Source: Saccharopolyspora rectivirgula DSM 43747 (lineage in GTDB: Bacteria; Actinomycetota; Actinomycetes; Mycobacteriales; Pseudonocardiaceae). From it: a stretch of DNA of 54,263 bases. The position numbers and the translations under genes are program-made. The notes beneath the pieces are model-generated. The model was given only the letters and a program-made list of their open reading frames with translations. It made no database searches and had not been told where the DNA came from. Positions 25,782 through 35,508 of the stretch are shown here, one piece after another (position 1 is the stretch's first letter; every line of letters starts with the position of its first letter). The stretch spans positions 1 to 54,263 of the forward strand of contig NZ_AYJW01000024.1 in assembly GCF_000497205.1 (NCBI RefSeq). Direction: 5' to 3'.

Positions 25782-27416
25782 TCAGCTCCACTCGGCGGCC
25801 GTCCGCTGCAGCGAGGCGTAGGCCAGTGCGTCGCACAGCGCCAGCCAACTGGCCTCCACGATGTTGCCGTGCACCCCGACCGTGGTCCACTCCGCGTCCC
25901 GGCCGGCGGTGTTGATCAGCACCCGGGTCACCGCGTCGGTGCCCGATTCACCGGTGAGGATGCGGACCTTGTAGTCCGCCAGCTGCACGCTCTCCAGCCA
26001 CGGCAGGTAGGGCACCAGCGCTTTGCGCAGCGCCCCGTCCAGCGCGTTGACCGGACCGTTGCCCTCCGCGGTGGCGATGACCCGCTCCCCGGCCACGTGC
26101 ACCTTGACCGTCGCCTCGGAAACGACCGCGCCGTCCGGCCGGTGGTCCAGCACCACCCGGTAGGACTCCAACTGGAACGGGGCGTCGACCGGCTCGCCGG
26201 CGTCCACTTCGGCCAGTTCCCGGCGCAGCAGCAGCTCCAGCGAGGCGTCCGCGGCCTCGAACGACCATCCGGTCGCCTCCAGCTCCTTGACCCGGTGCAC
26301 CGCGGACGTCAACGCGTCCGGAGCGCTGGTCAGGTCCAGACCGAAGTCCGCCCCCTTGAGCTCCAGGCTGGCCCGGCCCGCCATCTCGGTCACCAGCACC
26401 CGCATGTCGTTGCCGACCACAGACGGATCGATGTGGTTGTACAGCTCGGGATCCACTTTGATCGCACTGGCGTGCAGCCCGGCCTTGTGGGCGAACGCCG
26501 AGTGCCCGACGTAGGGCTGGTGGGTGTCCGATGCCAGGTTGGCGATCTCGGCCAGCGCGTGCGAGGTGCGGGTGAGCTCGCCGAGCTTGCCCTCCGGCAG
26601 CACCGGCATGTTCAGCTTGGTCGCCAAGTTCCCGATGACCGCGAACAGGTCGGCGTTCCCGGCCCGCTCCCCGTAGCCGTTGGCGGTGCACTGCACGTGC
26701 GTGGCGCCGGCCTGCACCGCGGCGATGCTGTTGGCCACCGCGCAAGCGGTGTCGTCCTGGCAGTGGATGCCCACCCGGAAGCCGGTTCGGGAGATGACCT
26801 CACCGACGGTCTCGGCCAGCTGCAGCGGCAGCTGGCCGCCGTTGGTGTCGCACAGGACGACCACGTCGGCGCCGGCTTCCACCGCCGCCTCCAGCACCCG
26901 CAGCGAGGTGTCCGGGTCGAAGGCGTACCCGTCGAAGAAGTGCTCGGCGTCCAGGAAGACCCGCCGGCCTTCCCCCACCAGGTAGCGGACGGTGTCGGCC
27001 ACCATGCTGCAGTTCTCCGCCACGTCGGTGCGCAGCGCCCGCTCGATGTGCCGGCGGTCCGACTTGGCGACCAGGGTCACCACCGGGGCCTGCGAATCCA
27101 GCAGCGCCTGCACCTGCTGGTCCTCCTGGACCTTCACACCGGCCCGCCGGGTGGAGCCGAACGCGGTCAGCACGGCGTGCTGCAGCTCCAGCTCGCCCTC
27201 GGCGGCGCGGCGGAAGAACTCGGTGTCCTTCGGCAGCGCACCCGGCCAGCCACCCTCGATGAAACCGACCCCGAGCGAGTCGAGCAGGCGGGCGACCGCC
27301 AGCTTGTCGGTGACGGAGTACGAAATGCCCTCCCGCTGCGCACCGTCGCGCAGGGTCGTGTCGTAGACGTGGAATTCGTCGCGCAGAGGGGTTCCAGCCG
27401 GGGTGGTGCGAGTCAC
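25782..27416 (-). CDS. cimA: citramalate synthase
   Basis: CimA condenses pyruvate and acetyl-CoA to (R)-citramalate, the entry to threonine-independent isoleucine synthesis; LeuC, LeuD and LeuB then complete the route to 2-oxobutyrate, and all three are in this window. The 544-residue protein has the pyruvate-carboxyltransferase barrel (VYDTTLRDGAQREGISYSV, GVGFIEGGWPGALPKDTEFF, GIHCQDDTACAVANSI, HVQCTANGYGERAGNADL) and a C-terminal LeuA-type regulatory domain. The long form and the GGWPGA motif fit CimA rather than LeuA. The GTG at 27416 has GGGAGAG about 6 nt upstream. A leader peptide and terminator upstream suggest control by isoleucine. Confidence 0.92.
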   Translation of the reverse strand: MTRTTPAGTPLRDEFHVYDTTLRDGAQREGISYSVTDKLAVARLLDSLGVGFIEGGWPGALPKDTEFFRRAAEGELELQHAVLTAFGSTRRAGVKVQEDQQVQALLDSQAPVVTLVAKSDRRHIERALRTDVAENCSMVADTVRYLVGEGRRVFLDAEHFFDGYAFDPDTSLRVLEAAVEAGADVVVLCDTNGGQLPLQLAETVGEVISRTGFRVGIHCQDDTACAVANSIAAVQAGATHVQCTANGYGERAGNADLFAVIGNLATKLNMPVLPEGKLGELTRTSHALAEIANLASDTHQPYVGHSAFAHKAGLHASAIKVDPELYNHIDPSVVGNDMRVLVTEMAGRASLELKGADFGLDLTSAPDALTSAVHRVKELEATGWSFEAADASLELLLRRELAEVDAGEPVDAPFQLESYRVVLDHRPDGAVVSEATVKVHVAGERVIATAEGNGPVNALDGALRKALVPYLPWLESVQLADYKVRILTGESGTDAVTRVLINTAGRDAEWTTVGVHGNIVEASWLALCDALAYASLQRTAAEWS

Positions 27417-27478
27417 TGGTCTCTCCCGTCGATGTCGGTGGAGCTTGCGGTGACCGTCCCCGCGAGCGGTCAGCGGGC

Positions 27479-27512
27479 AAAAAAGAAGACCCCCCGCGAG
27501 GTGCGAGAGGTC
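27479..27512 (-). terminator. attenuator terminator upstream of cimA
   Basis: On the minus strand GACCTCTCGC pairs with GCGGGGGGTC (10 pairs, two of them U-G) around the loop ACCTC, followed by TTCTTTTTT. It ends 62 nt before the cimA start and starts 22 nt after the leader peptide stop. This is a good intrinsic terminator inside a 5' leader. Confidence 0.8.
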
Positions 27513-27513
27513 G

Positions 27514-27547
27514 GCGCGCCGGGTTTGCGGAGTCTTACCCGACGCGC
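27514..27547 (-). promoter_or_regulatory. stem-loop overlapping the end of the cimA leader peptide
   Basis: GCGCGTCGGGT (27547-27537, last codons of the leader) pairs with ACCCGGCGCGC (27524-27514), 11 pairs with one U-G. It abuts the attenuator terminator, and ribosome position on the leader should decide whether it forms. Confidence 0.65.
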
Positions 27548-27579
27548 TGCCCAATAATGATCACGCTGCGGAAGGCCAC
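27535..27579 (-). CDS. cimA leader peptide (Val-Ile-Ile-Ile)
   Basis: This 14-codon frame (GTG start) encodes MAFRSVIIIGQRVG followed by TAA. Three consecutive Ile codons, two of them the rare ATT, follow a Val codon. It has no Shine-Dalgarno sequence, and a TTGGCA about 17 nt upstream of a weak AGCATA could give a leaderless transcript. Its position before an 11-bp hairpin and an intrinsic terminator matches a transcription-attenuation leader for isoleucine control of cimA. Confidence 0.65.
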   Translation of the reverse strand: MAFRSVIIIGQRVG

Positions 27580-27661
27580 GTCCGTATGCTGCCACAATCG
27601 GATCCCGTGCCAACAAGTGGGCCCCACCGTCCCATCGGGTGAGACGGGCGCGGAAATGGGA

Positions 27662-27693
27662 ACGGGGCACCTCCGCGTGCGGAGGCGCCCCGT
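27662..27693 (-). terminator. leuB terminator
   Basis: ACGGGGC-A-CCTCCGC pairs with GCGGAGG-C-GCCCCGT, with one mismatch and a 2-nt loop, just after the leuB stop. It means cimA needs its own promoter between 27580 and 27661. Confidence 0.7.
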
Positions 27694-27707
27694 CACGACC
27701 AAGCCGC

Positions 27708-28751
27708 TCAGGACTGCTGCGCGACCTCGCGCGAGGAGACCAGCGCGGCGAGCCGGTCCCCGATCGCCTGGGTGCTCCCCGGGGCCGAGTGGTCCCGGGT
27801 CGCCAGGTCGAAGGCCACCGCGGCCTCGACCCGCTTGGCCGCCTCGCTCATCCCCACGTGGTCCAGCAGCAACGCCACCGACAGCACCGCGGCGGTCGGG
27901 TCCGCCTTGCCCTGCCCGGCGATGTCCGGAGCACTGCCGTGCACCGGCTCGAACATGCTCGGGTTGCGCCGGGTCGCGTCGATGTTGCCGCTGGCCGCCA
28001 ACCCGATCCCACCGGTGATGGCCCCGGCCAGGTCCGTGATGATGTCGCCGAACAGGTTGTCGGTGACGATCACGTCGAACCGGCCCGGGTCGGTGACCAT
28101 GTGGATGGTGGTGGCGTCCACGTGCTGGTACGCCACGGTCACGTCCGGGTACTGCAGGGAAACCTCTTCCACCACGCGGGACCACAGCGAACCGGCGTGG
28201 GTGAGCACGTTGGTCTTGTGCACCAGGGTCAGGTGCTTGCGCGGACGCGCGGCCGCGCGGGCGAACGCGTCCCGCACCACCCGCTCGATCCCGAACGCGG
28301 TGTTGATGCTGACCTCGGTGGCGATCTCGTGCGGGGTGTCCTTGCGCAGCAGACCACCGTTGCCGGCGTAGGGACCCTCGGTTCCTTCCCGGACCACCAC
28401 CATGTCGATCTCACCGGGGTTGTTCACCGGGCTCTTCACCCCGGGGTACAACCGGGCCGGCCGCAAGTTGACGTGGTGGTCGAGTTCGAACCGCAGCCGC
28501 AGCAGCAGGCCGCGTTCCAGGATTCCACTGGGGACCGAGGGGTCGCCCACCGCACCGAGCAAAATCGCGTCTTGCTGGCGGAGCTCGGTCAGAACCGACT
28601 CCGGCAAGAGCTCCCCAGTCGCATGCCAGCGAGCGGCTCCCAGGTCGTATCGAGTGATCTCGGTATCCGGGACAACCTCACCGAGGACCTTCAGGGCCTC
28701 GGCAATCACCTCCGGCCCGATCCCGTCACCGGGGATCACAGCGAGCCGCAT
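27708..28751 (-). CDS. leuB: 3-isopropylmalate dehydrogenase
   Basis: LeuB oxidatively decarboxylates 3-isopropylmalate with NAD in leucine synthesis and methylmalate in the citramalate route. The 347-residue protein starts with [18 protein letters not shown] and shows [17 protein letters not shown] (substrate Arg residues), the metal-binding [29 protein letters not shown], and [26 protein letters not shown] is 6 nt before the ATG at 28751. It has the short actinobacterial form. It lies between serA and cimA, with terminators on both sides. Confidence 0.96.
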   Translation of the reverse strand: MRLAVIPGDGIGPEVIAEALKVLGEVVPDTEITRYDLGAARWHATGELLPESVLTELRQQDAILLGAVGDPSVPSGILERGLLLRLRFELDHHVNLRPARLYPGVKSPVNNPGEIDMVVVREGTEGPYAGNGGLLRKDTPHEIATEVSINTAFGIERVVRDAFARAAARPRKHLTLVHKTNVLTHAGSLWSRVVEEVSLQYPDVTVAYQHVDATTIHMVTDPGRFDVIVTDNLFGDIITDLAGAITGGIGLAASGNIDATRRNPSMFEPVHGSAPDIAGQGKADPTAAVLSVALLLDHVGMSEAAKRVEAAVAFDLATRDHSAPGSTQAIGDRLAALVSSREVAQQS

Positions 28752-28916
28752 CTACACACCTCCCGAGAACCACCCCGACCCGCGGGGCTCGAACTGTTGG
28801 GCCAGAGGCTACCGGCAGCGGTTCTCCCGCCTGCACAGTGGACCCACCAATCGGCTGAACTATCCCGATATGCAGGACACACTGATGGGTTGTCCACAGC
28901 GCGCACCTGCTACGAA

Positions 28917-28949
28917 AACGGGCCGTCCCATCACATGGGACGGCCCGTT
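28917..28949 (-). terminator. serA terminator
   Basis: A perfect 15-bp stem AACGGGCCGTCCCAT/ATGGGACGGCCCGTT with loop CAC lies 15 nt past the serA stop. On the minus strand TTTCGTAG follows. Confidence 0.8.
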
Positions 28950-28963
28950 CCCGAACGGGACCG

Positions 28964-30559
28964 TCACTCGAAGCTGACGGTCCGGACGATCCGGGCACCC
29001 ACGGCGGCCCCGATCGGCTCCAGCACGCCGGCTTCCACCGGACGGTCCACACGCAGCATCATGATGGCGTCGGAACGCTCGGTGGTCTGGCTGACCATCG
29101 CCGCTTCGATGTTCACCCCGACCTCGCCGAGCAGCGTGCCGACCTTGCCCATCACACCCGGGCGGTCCGGGTACTCCAGCAGCACCACGGTGCCCTCGGC
29201 GCGCAGGTCGAAGTGCCGGCCGTTGACCTCGACCAGCTTCTCCACCTGGTCGGCGCCGGACAGCGCACCGGAGACCACCGCGCTGCGCCCGTCCGGCAGC
29301 GTGGCCTTCACCGACACGACGCTGCGGTGGTTGGGGCTTTCCGGAGTGGACTGCACCTCGACCTGGACGCCCAGCTCCTCGGCCAGCTGCGGGGCGTTGA
29401 CGAACGTCACCTGGCTTTCCACCGCACCGGAGAACACCCCGCGCAGCGCGGCCAGCTGCAGCACCGAGATGTCCTCGTCGGCCAGCTCACCGCGGGCCTC
29501 CACGGTCACCGAGTTCGGGGTGCCGGCCAGCAGCGCGGCCAACAGCTGGCCGAGCTTCTGCGCCAGCGGCAGGTACGGGCGGACCTCCTCGCCGACGGCA
29601 CCGCCCTGCACGTTCACCGCGTCCGGCACGAAGTCGCCGCGCAGCGCCAACTTGACCGACTTGGCCACATCGGTGCCAGCCCGGTTCTGGGCCTCCGCGG
29701 TCGAGGCGCCCAGGTGCGGGGTGACCACCACGTTGTCCAGTTCGAACAGCGGGCTGGACGTGGTCGGCTCGGTCTTGAAGACGTCGATGCCCGCACCGCC
29801 GACGTGGCCGCTGCGCAGCGCGTCCACCAGGGCGTCCTCGTCGATCAGCCCACCGCGAGCGGCGTTGACGATGATCACGCCCGGCTTGGTCTTCTTCAGC
29901 TCCTCGGCGCCGATCAGGCCCAGCGTCTCAGCGGTCTTCGGCAGGTGAACGGTGATCGCGTCGGAGCGCTCCAGCAGCTGGTCCAGGCTGACCAGCTCGA
30001 TGCCCAGCTGCGCGGCGCGGGCCGGGGAGACGTAGGGGTCGTAGGCGATCAGCTTGGTGCCGAACGCGGCCAGCCGCTGGGCGACCAGCTGACCGATCTT
30101 GCCCAGGCCGACGATGCCGATGGTCTTGCCGTTGATCTCCACCCCGGTGAAAGCGCTGCGCTTCCACTCCCCGGAGCGCAGGCTCGCGTCCGCGCGAGCC
30201 ACGTTGCGGGCGACCGCCAGCAGCAGCGCCACGGCGTGCTCAGCAGCGGAGACGATGTTGGAGGTGGGGGCGTTGACCACCATCACGCCGCGCTCGGTGG
30301 CGGCCGGCACCTCGACGTTGTCCAACCCGACGCCGGCGCGGGCGACCACCTTCAGCTTGCTCGCCGCAGCCAGCACCTCCGCATCAACCTTGGTCGCGGA
30401 ACGGACCAGCAATGCGTCGGCGTCGGCTACAGCCTCCAGCAGCGCCGACCGGTCGGTGCCGTCCACATGGCGGATCTCCACCTCGTCTCCGAGGACCTCG
30501 ATCACGGACGGCGCCAGCTTCTCGGCGATCAGGACGACAGGACGGCTTGCGTTGGTCAC
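28964..30559 (-). CDS. serA: D-3-phosphoglycerate dehydrogenase (type I, long form)
   Basis: SerA oxidises 3-phosphoglycerate with NAD, the first step of serine synthesis. The 531-residue length matches the long actinobacterial type with three C-terminal modules: catalytic/NAD domains (GKTIGIVGLGKIGQLVAQRL near 140-160; catalytic His in TPHLGAST), an intervening ASB domain (about 320-450), and an ACT domain (VVLLEYPDRPGVMGKVGTLLGEVGVNIEAA) that binds serine for feedback inhibition. The GTG at 30559 has GGAG 8 nt upstream. It corresponds to serA1 (Rv2996c), beside leuB as in mycobacteria. Confidence 0.97.
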   Translation of the reverse strand: MTNASRPVVLIAEKLAPSVIEVLGDEVEIRHVDGTDRSALLEAVADADALLVRSATKVDAEVLAAASKLKVVARAGVGLDNVEVPAATERGVMVVNAPTSNIVSAAEHAVALLLAVARNVARADASLRSGEWKRSAFTGVEINGKTIGIVGLGKIGQLVAQRLAAFGTKLIAYDPYVSPARAAQLGIELVSLDQLLERSDAITVHLPKTAETLGLIGAEELKKTKPGVIIVNAARGGLIDEDALVDALRSGHVGGAGIDVFKTEPTTSSPLFELDNVVVTPHLGASTAEAQNRAGTDVAKSVKLALRGDFVPDAVNVQGGAVGEEVRPYLPLAQKLGQLLAALLAGTPNSVTVEARGELADEDISVLQLAALRGVFSGAVESQVTFVNAPQLAEELGVQVEVQSTPESPNHRSVVSVKATLPDGRSAVVSGALSGADQVEKLVEVNGRHFDLRAEGTVVLLEYPDRPGVMGKVGTLLGEVGVNIEAAMVSQTTERSDAIMMLRVDRPVEAGVLEPIGAAVGARIVRTVSFE

Positions 30560-30758
30560 GGGCGAGCTCCAGTAGAAAGGATCACGGTCGGCACGGCGTT
30601 GTGCCCGGACGGTTCGGCAGTTTAACGGGAGTTTGAGAAAGTCTTCACAAAGGTGTAGCCCGGATCACCGGGAGGCGTGCCCTCTGCTGAAACCATTCTC
30701 CCAGATCAGCGCAGGTGCGGTAGGGGGACCAAACTGCGGGACGGGCGCGCGGGCGCGA

Positions 30759-31004
30759 CTACGGCTCATCGAACTCACCGTCCTTGGCGCCGGCCACGAA
30801 GGCGTCCCACTCGCGCTGGGTGAACACCAGGACCGGCCCCTGCGGATCGGCGCCGTTGCGCATGCACACGTAGCCCTGCAGGAAAGCGATCTCCACACCG
30901 GGCTGGCCAGGATCGTCGGTGCTGGGGATCCACTCGGCCTTCGAGTAGTCGAGCTGGTCCCGGACGTGGGCCTTGTCGTCGGCGATCTCGCGCTGCTCGG
31001 ACAC
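30759..31004 (-). CDS. DUF397 protein
   Basis: This small cytoplasmic protein of 81 residues ends in a DUF397 domain: AEWIPSTDDPGQPGVEIAFLQGYVCMRNGADPQGPVLVFTQREWDAFVAGAKDGEFDEP. DUF397 proteins are abundant in actinomycetes, often paired with XRE-type regulators, and are linked to development in Streptomyces; no such partner is visible here. I chose the GTG at 31004 because TAGAGT lies 7 nt upstream, giving a leaderless message; the longer frame to 31100 has no support. It sits alone between serA and ilvC. Confidence 0.82.
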   Translation of the reverse strand: MSEQREIADDKAHVRDQLDYSKAEWIPSTDDPGQPGVEIAFLQGYVCMRNGADPQGPVLVFTQREWDAFVAGAKDGEFDEP

Positions 31005-31011
31005 GCAGAGC

Positions 31012-31017
31012 ACTCTA
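31012..31017 (-). promoter_or_regulatory. -10 of leaderless DUF397 gene
   Basis: TAGAGT, a good actinobacterial -10, lies 7 nt before the GTG at 31004. Confidence 0.5.
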
Positions 31018-31073
31018 ACGTCACGCATCGAATGCTGAACCGCCCGGGACGGCCAACTCACGAGAAGAGAGCA

Positions 31074-31109
31074 GCCGGCCCGGGCGCCGCGGAGGCGCAC
31101 CGGGCCGGC
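31074..31109 (-). terminator. ilvBNC operon terminator
   Basis: A perfect 10-bp stem GCCGGCCCGG/CCGGGCCGGC encloses a second inner stem GCGCC/GGCGC. It follows the ilvC stop and has no T-run. Confidence 0.65.
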
Positions 31110-31121
31110 CGGCTCAGCAGG

Positions 31122-32703
<1,582 letters not shown>

Positions 32704-32707
<4 letters not shown>

Positions 32708-34533
32708 CCCTCGTCCTCGAACAGCGGGCGGATTCCGCGCGCCGCCATGATCTCGTCATTGCTCGTACCCGCGGCCACCATCGGCCAGACCTGCGCGTCT
32801 TCCCCCACCACGAAGTCGATCACGACCGGTCGGTCGTTGATCTCCATAGCCCGCTTGATGACGCTGTCGACGTCCTGTTTGGACTCGCACCGCAGTCCCG
32901 CGCAGCCGTAGGCCTCCGCCAACAGCTTGAAGTCCGGAATCCGGTGCTTGTGGGTGCCGAGGTCGCTATGTGAGTAGCGCTCGGCGTAGAACAGGTTCTG
33001 CCACTGCCGGACCATACCGAGGTTGCCGTTGTTGATGACGGCCACCTTGATGGGAATTCCTTCGATGGCGCAGGTGGCCAGCTCCTGGTTGGTCATCTGG
33101 AAGCAGCCGTCGCCGTCGATGGCCCAGACCTCGGTGTCCGGCAGCGCCGCCTTGGCCCCCATCGCCGCCGGGACGGCGTAGCCCATCGTGCCCAGACCAC
33201 CGGAGTTCAGCCAGGTGCGCGGCTTCTCGTAGGAGATGAACTGCGCCGCCCACATCTGGTGCTGCCCGACCCCGGCGACGTAAACCGCGTCCGGCCCGAC
33301 CAGCTTGCCGATGCGCTCCACCACGTACTGCGGCGAAAGAGTGCCATCGGCCGGCCACTGGTACCCCAGCGGGTAGCGGTCCCGCCAGTCCCGCAGCTGC
33401 TCCCACCAGTCGTCCAGGTCCGCGGTGCCGTTCTCCTCGCGGGCCGCGTCGACCGCGCCGATCAGCTCCCGCAGCACTTCCTTGCAGTCGCCGACGATCG
33501 GAACGTCGGCGTAGCGGTTCTTGGAGATCTCCGCCGGGTCGATGTCGGCGTGGATGACCTTGGCGTGCGGGGCGAACGAGGACAGCTGCCCGGTGACCCG
33601 GTCGTCGAACCGGGCGCCCAACGTGATCAGCAGGTCAGCGCGCTGCATCGCGGCCACCGCCGCGACGGTGCCGTGCATGCCCGGCATCCCCAGGTGCAGC
33701 GGGTGCGTGTCGGGGAACGCACCGCGCGCCATCAGGGTGGTGACCACCGGAATGCCGGTCTTCTCGGCGAGTTCCCGGAGCTCCTCGGCCGCATCCGCCT
33801 TGATCACCCCGCCGCCGACGTAGAACACCGGCCGGTGCGACTGGGTCATCAGGCGAGCTGCTTCCCGGATCTGCTTGCCGTGCGGCTTGGTGGTCGGCCG
33901 ATAACCGGGCAGCTTCATCTCCGGCGGCCAGGAGAAGGACATCGTGGCCTGCTGGACGTTCTTGGGAATGTCCACAAGCACCGGTCCGGGGCGACCGGAG
34001 GAAGCGATGTAGAACGCCTCGGCGAGCACCCGCGGGATGTCCTCGGGATCGGTCACCAGGAAGTTGTGCTTGGTCACCGGAAGGGTGATCCCGCAGATGT
34101 CGGCTTCCTGGAAGGCGTCGGTCCCGATCAGCGACGTGGCCTGCTGGCCGGTGATCGCGACCACCGGGACCGAGTCCATGTGCGCGTCGGCCAGTGCGGT
34201 CACCAGGTTCGTCGCACCCGGACCGGATGTGGCCATGCACACGCCGACCCGCCCCGTCGCCTGCGCGTAGCCGACCGCGGCGTGGCCAGCACCCTGCTCG
34301 TGGCGGACCAGGATGTGGCGCACCTTCTGCGAGTCCAGCAGCGGGTCGTACGAGGGGAGGATGGTTCCGCCCGGGATTCCGAAGACGATTTCGCAGCCGA
34401 CTTCCTCCAGGGAGCGCACGACGGCTTGCGCACCGGTCATCTTCACCGGCGCTCCGCTGGGCGGAGTGGGCTTGGGACGACGTCCCGGCGGTGGCGCTGG
34501 GACCGGATTCTGCCTTGCGTTGGCACTGGTCAT
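32704..34533 (-). CDS. ilvB: acetolactate synthase large (catalytic) subunit
   Basis: IlvB condenses two pyruvates, or pyruvate and 2-oxobutyrate, using thiamine pyrophosphate, Mg and FAD: the first common step of branched-chain synthesis. The 609-residue protein has a Pro/Lys-rich N-terminus, then [32 protein letters not shown] (catalytic Glu), the FAD region [14 protein letters not shown], and the TPP motif [39 protein letters not shown]. The ATG at 34533 has GAGG 9 nt upstream. Expression is probably governed by the upstream attenuator. It corresponds to ilvB1 (Rv3003c). Confidence 0.97.
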
Positions 34534-34569
34534 CAGGTCTGCCTCGGGGTTGGAAATGGGCCGGACACG

Positions 34570-34609
34570 AAAAAACCCTCGTCGGCCGGCAAAAGGCCCA
34601 ACGAGGGTT
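34570..34609 (-). terminator. attenuator terminator upstream of ilvB
   Basis: On the minus strand AACCCTCGTTGG pairs with CCGACGAGGGTT (12 pairs, one U-G), extended by two more pairs, and is followed by TTTTTT. It ends 37 nt before the ilvB ATG and lies 3' of a branched-chain-rich leader peptide. Confidence 0.9.
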
Positions 34610-34652
34610 GGCGCGTCGACGCTGCGAACTTCCTTAGGCGTCGACGCGCCAA
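34608..34652 (-). promoter_or_regulatory. 15-bp inverted repeat at the end of the ilvB leader peptide
   Basis: TTGGCGCGTCGACGC (34652-34638) pairs perfectly with GCGTCGACGCGCCAA (34622-34608), 15-nt loop. Alternative pairs exist: ACTTCCTT with AAGGAAGT around the stop codon, and GCTGCGA near the leader start with TCGCAGC. These mutually exclusive folds fit a ribosome-position sensor before the terminator. Confidence 0.8.
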
Positions 34653-34684
34653 GGAAGTACGAGAATGTCGTTCAGTCGCAGCAT
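34634..34684 (-). CDS. ilvB leader peptide
   Basis: This 16-codon frame encodes [16 protein letters not shown] followed by TAA. Leu, Ile and Val make up seven of 16 residues, with the run ILVL in the middle. Its ATG is 7 nt after a -10 element, so it is probably the first codon of a leaderless transcript. Branched-chain attenuation of ilvB operons by such peptides is known in actinobacteria such as Corynebacterium and Streptomyces. Confidence 0.85.
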   Translation of the reverse strand: MLRLNDILVLPWRVDA

Positions 34685-34691
34685 GGTTCGA

Positions 34692-34721
34692 ACGCTAACG
34701 GACCGCTGCCCACCCCGTCAA
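34692..34721 (-). promoter_or_regulatory. ilvB operon promoter (-35/-10)
   Basis: TTGACG (34721-34716) and TAGCGT (34697-34692) are separated by 18 nt on the minus strand. The expected start of transcription is at or next to the leader ATG (34684), 7 nt beyond the -10. Confidence 0.75.
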
Positions 34722-34800
34722 CTACGCGAGACAACATTCCCACCATCTGAACAACACGGTGGGTGTCGACAGCACTTGCCCTGGTGAGACCATAGGAAGG

Positions 34801-35361
34801 GTGAGCGATACCCGCGAGCCAGAGCCACAGCAGACGCCGGAGCAAGGCGCCTCCGACCAGGACGAGCAGCACAGGTCCGACGAAGCGGTGACTCCGGGCA
34901 CACCGGCGGAGCAGCCGGAGGAGAACACCCCTGCCGCGGAAGGCGGAACCGAGGGCGAACCCGAGCAGCGGTCGCCGGAACTGCCGGAAGAACTGACCTT
35001 CCGGATGAACCCGGTCACCCTGCTCGCCGCACTCGCCATCGCGGCGTGCGCCACCCCGCTGGCCACCACGACCGGCCCGCTGGGACTGCTCATCTACCTC
35101 ATCCCGCTGGCCCTGGCGGTGTGGATCCTGCGCGTGCGCACCACCATCGGCCAACAACGGGTCAAAGTCCGCCACACCTTCACCAGCAGCACCTTCTCGT
35201 GGGACGAGGTGACCTCCCTGCGCCTGGACGAGCGCCGCTGGTTGAAGGCGGTGCTGGACTCCGGCGAGGAGGTGTCCCTCCCCGCCGTGCGGGTGCGCGA
35301 CCTCCCCCGAGTGGCCGCGATGAGCGGCGGGCGGATTCCGAACCCGATTCCGCAGGAGTAA
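34801..35361 (+). CDS. PH-domain membrane protein (CFP-6-like)
   Basis: This 186-residue protein has a hydrophilic Glu/Gln/Pro-rich N-terminus (1-65), two close membrane helices (about 68-88 and 92-112; VTLLAALAIAACATPLA and GLLIYLIPLALAVWILRV), then a bacterial PH-like domain (RTTIGQQRVKVRHTFTSSTFSWDEVTSLRL...VSLPAVRVRDLPRVA). M. tuberculosis cfp6 (Rv3004), beside ilvB1, has the same design; function unknown. I chose the GTG at 34801, preceded by AGGAAGG, though spacing is very short; the frame opens at 34759. It is divergent from the ilvB leader. Confidence 0.82.
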   Translation: MSDTREPEPQQTPEQGASDQDEQHRSDEAVTPGTPAEQPEENTPAAEGGTEGEPEQRSPELPEELTFRMNPVTLLAALAIAACATPLATTTGPLGLLIYLIPLALAVWILRVRTTIGQQRVKVRHTFTSSTFSWDEVTSLRLDERRWLKAVLDSGEEVSLPAVRVRDLPRVAAMSGGRIPNPIPQE

Positions 35362-35508
35362 TGTCGAGCGCACCGCACCTACGGGGCGCCCACAAGGCAC
35401 TTCCCCCGCCGCCCGCCGGAACGAACCGGGAAGCCGGGCGCTGCCGCCGCATTCGTCCGCCGCGGCGAGCAGCCCGCACAAAGCGCTGTAGACGAACCCG
35501 AGGTTGAA

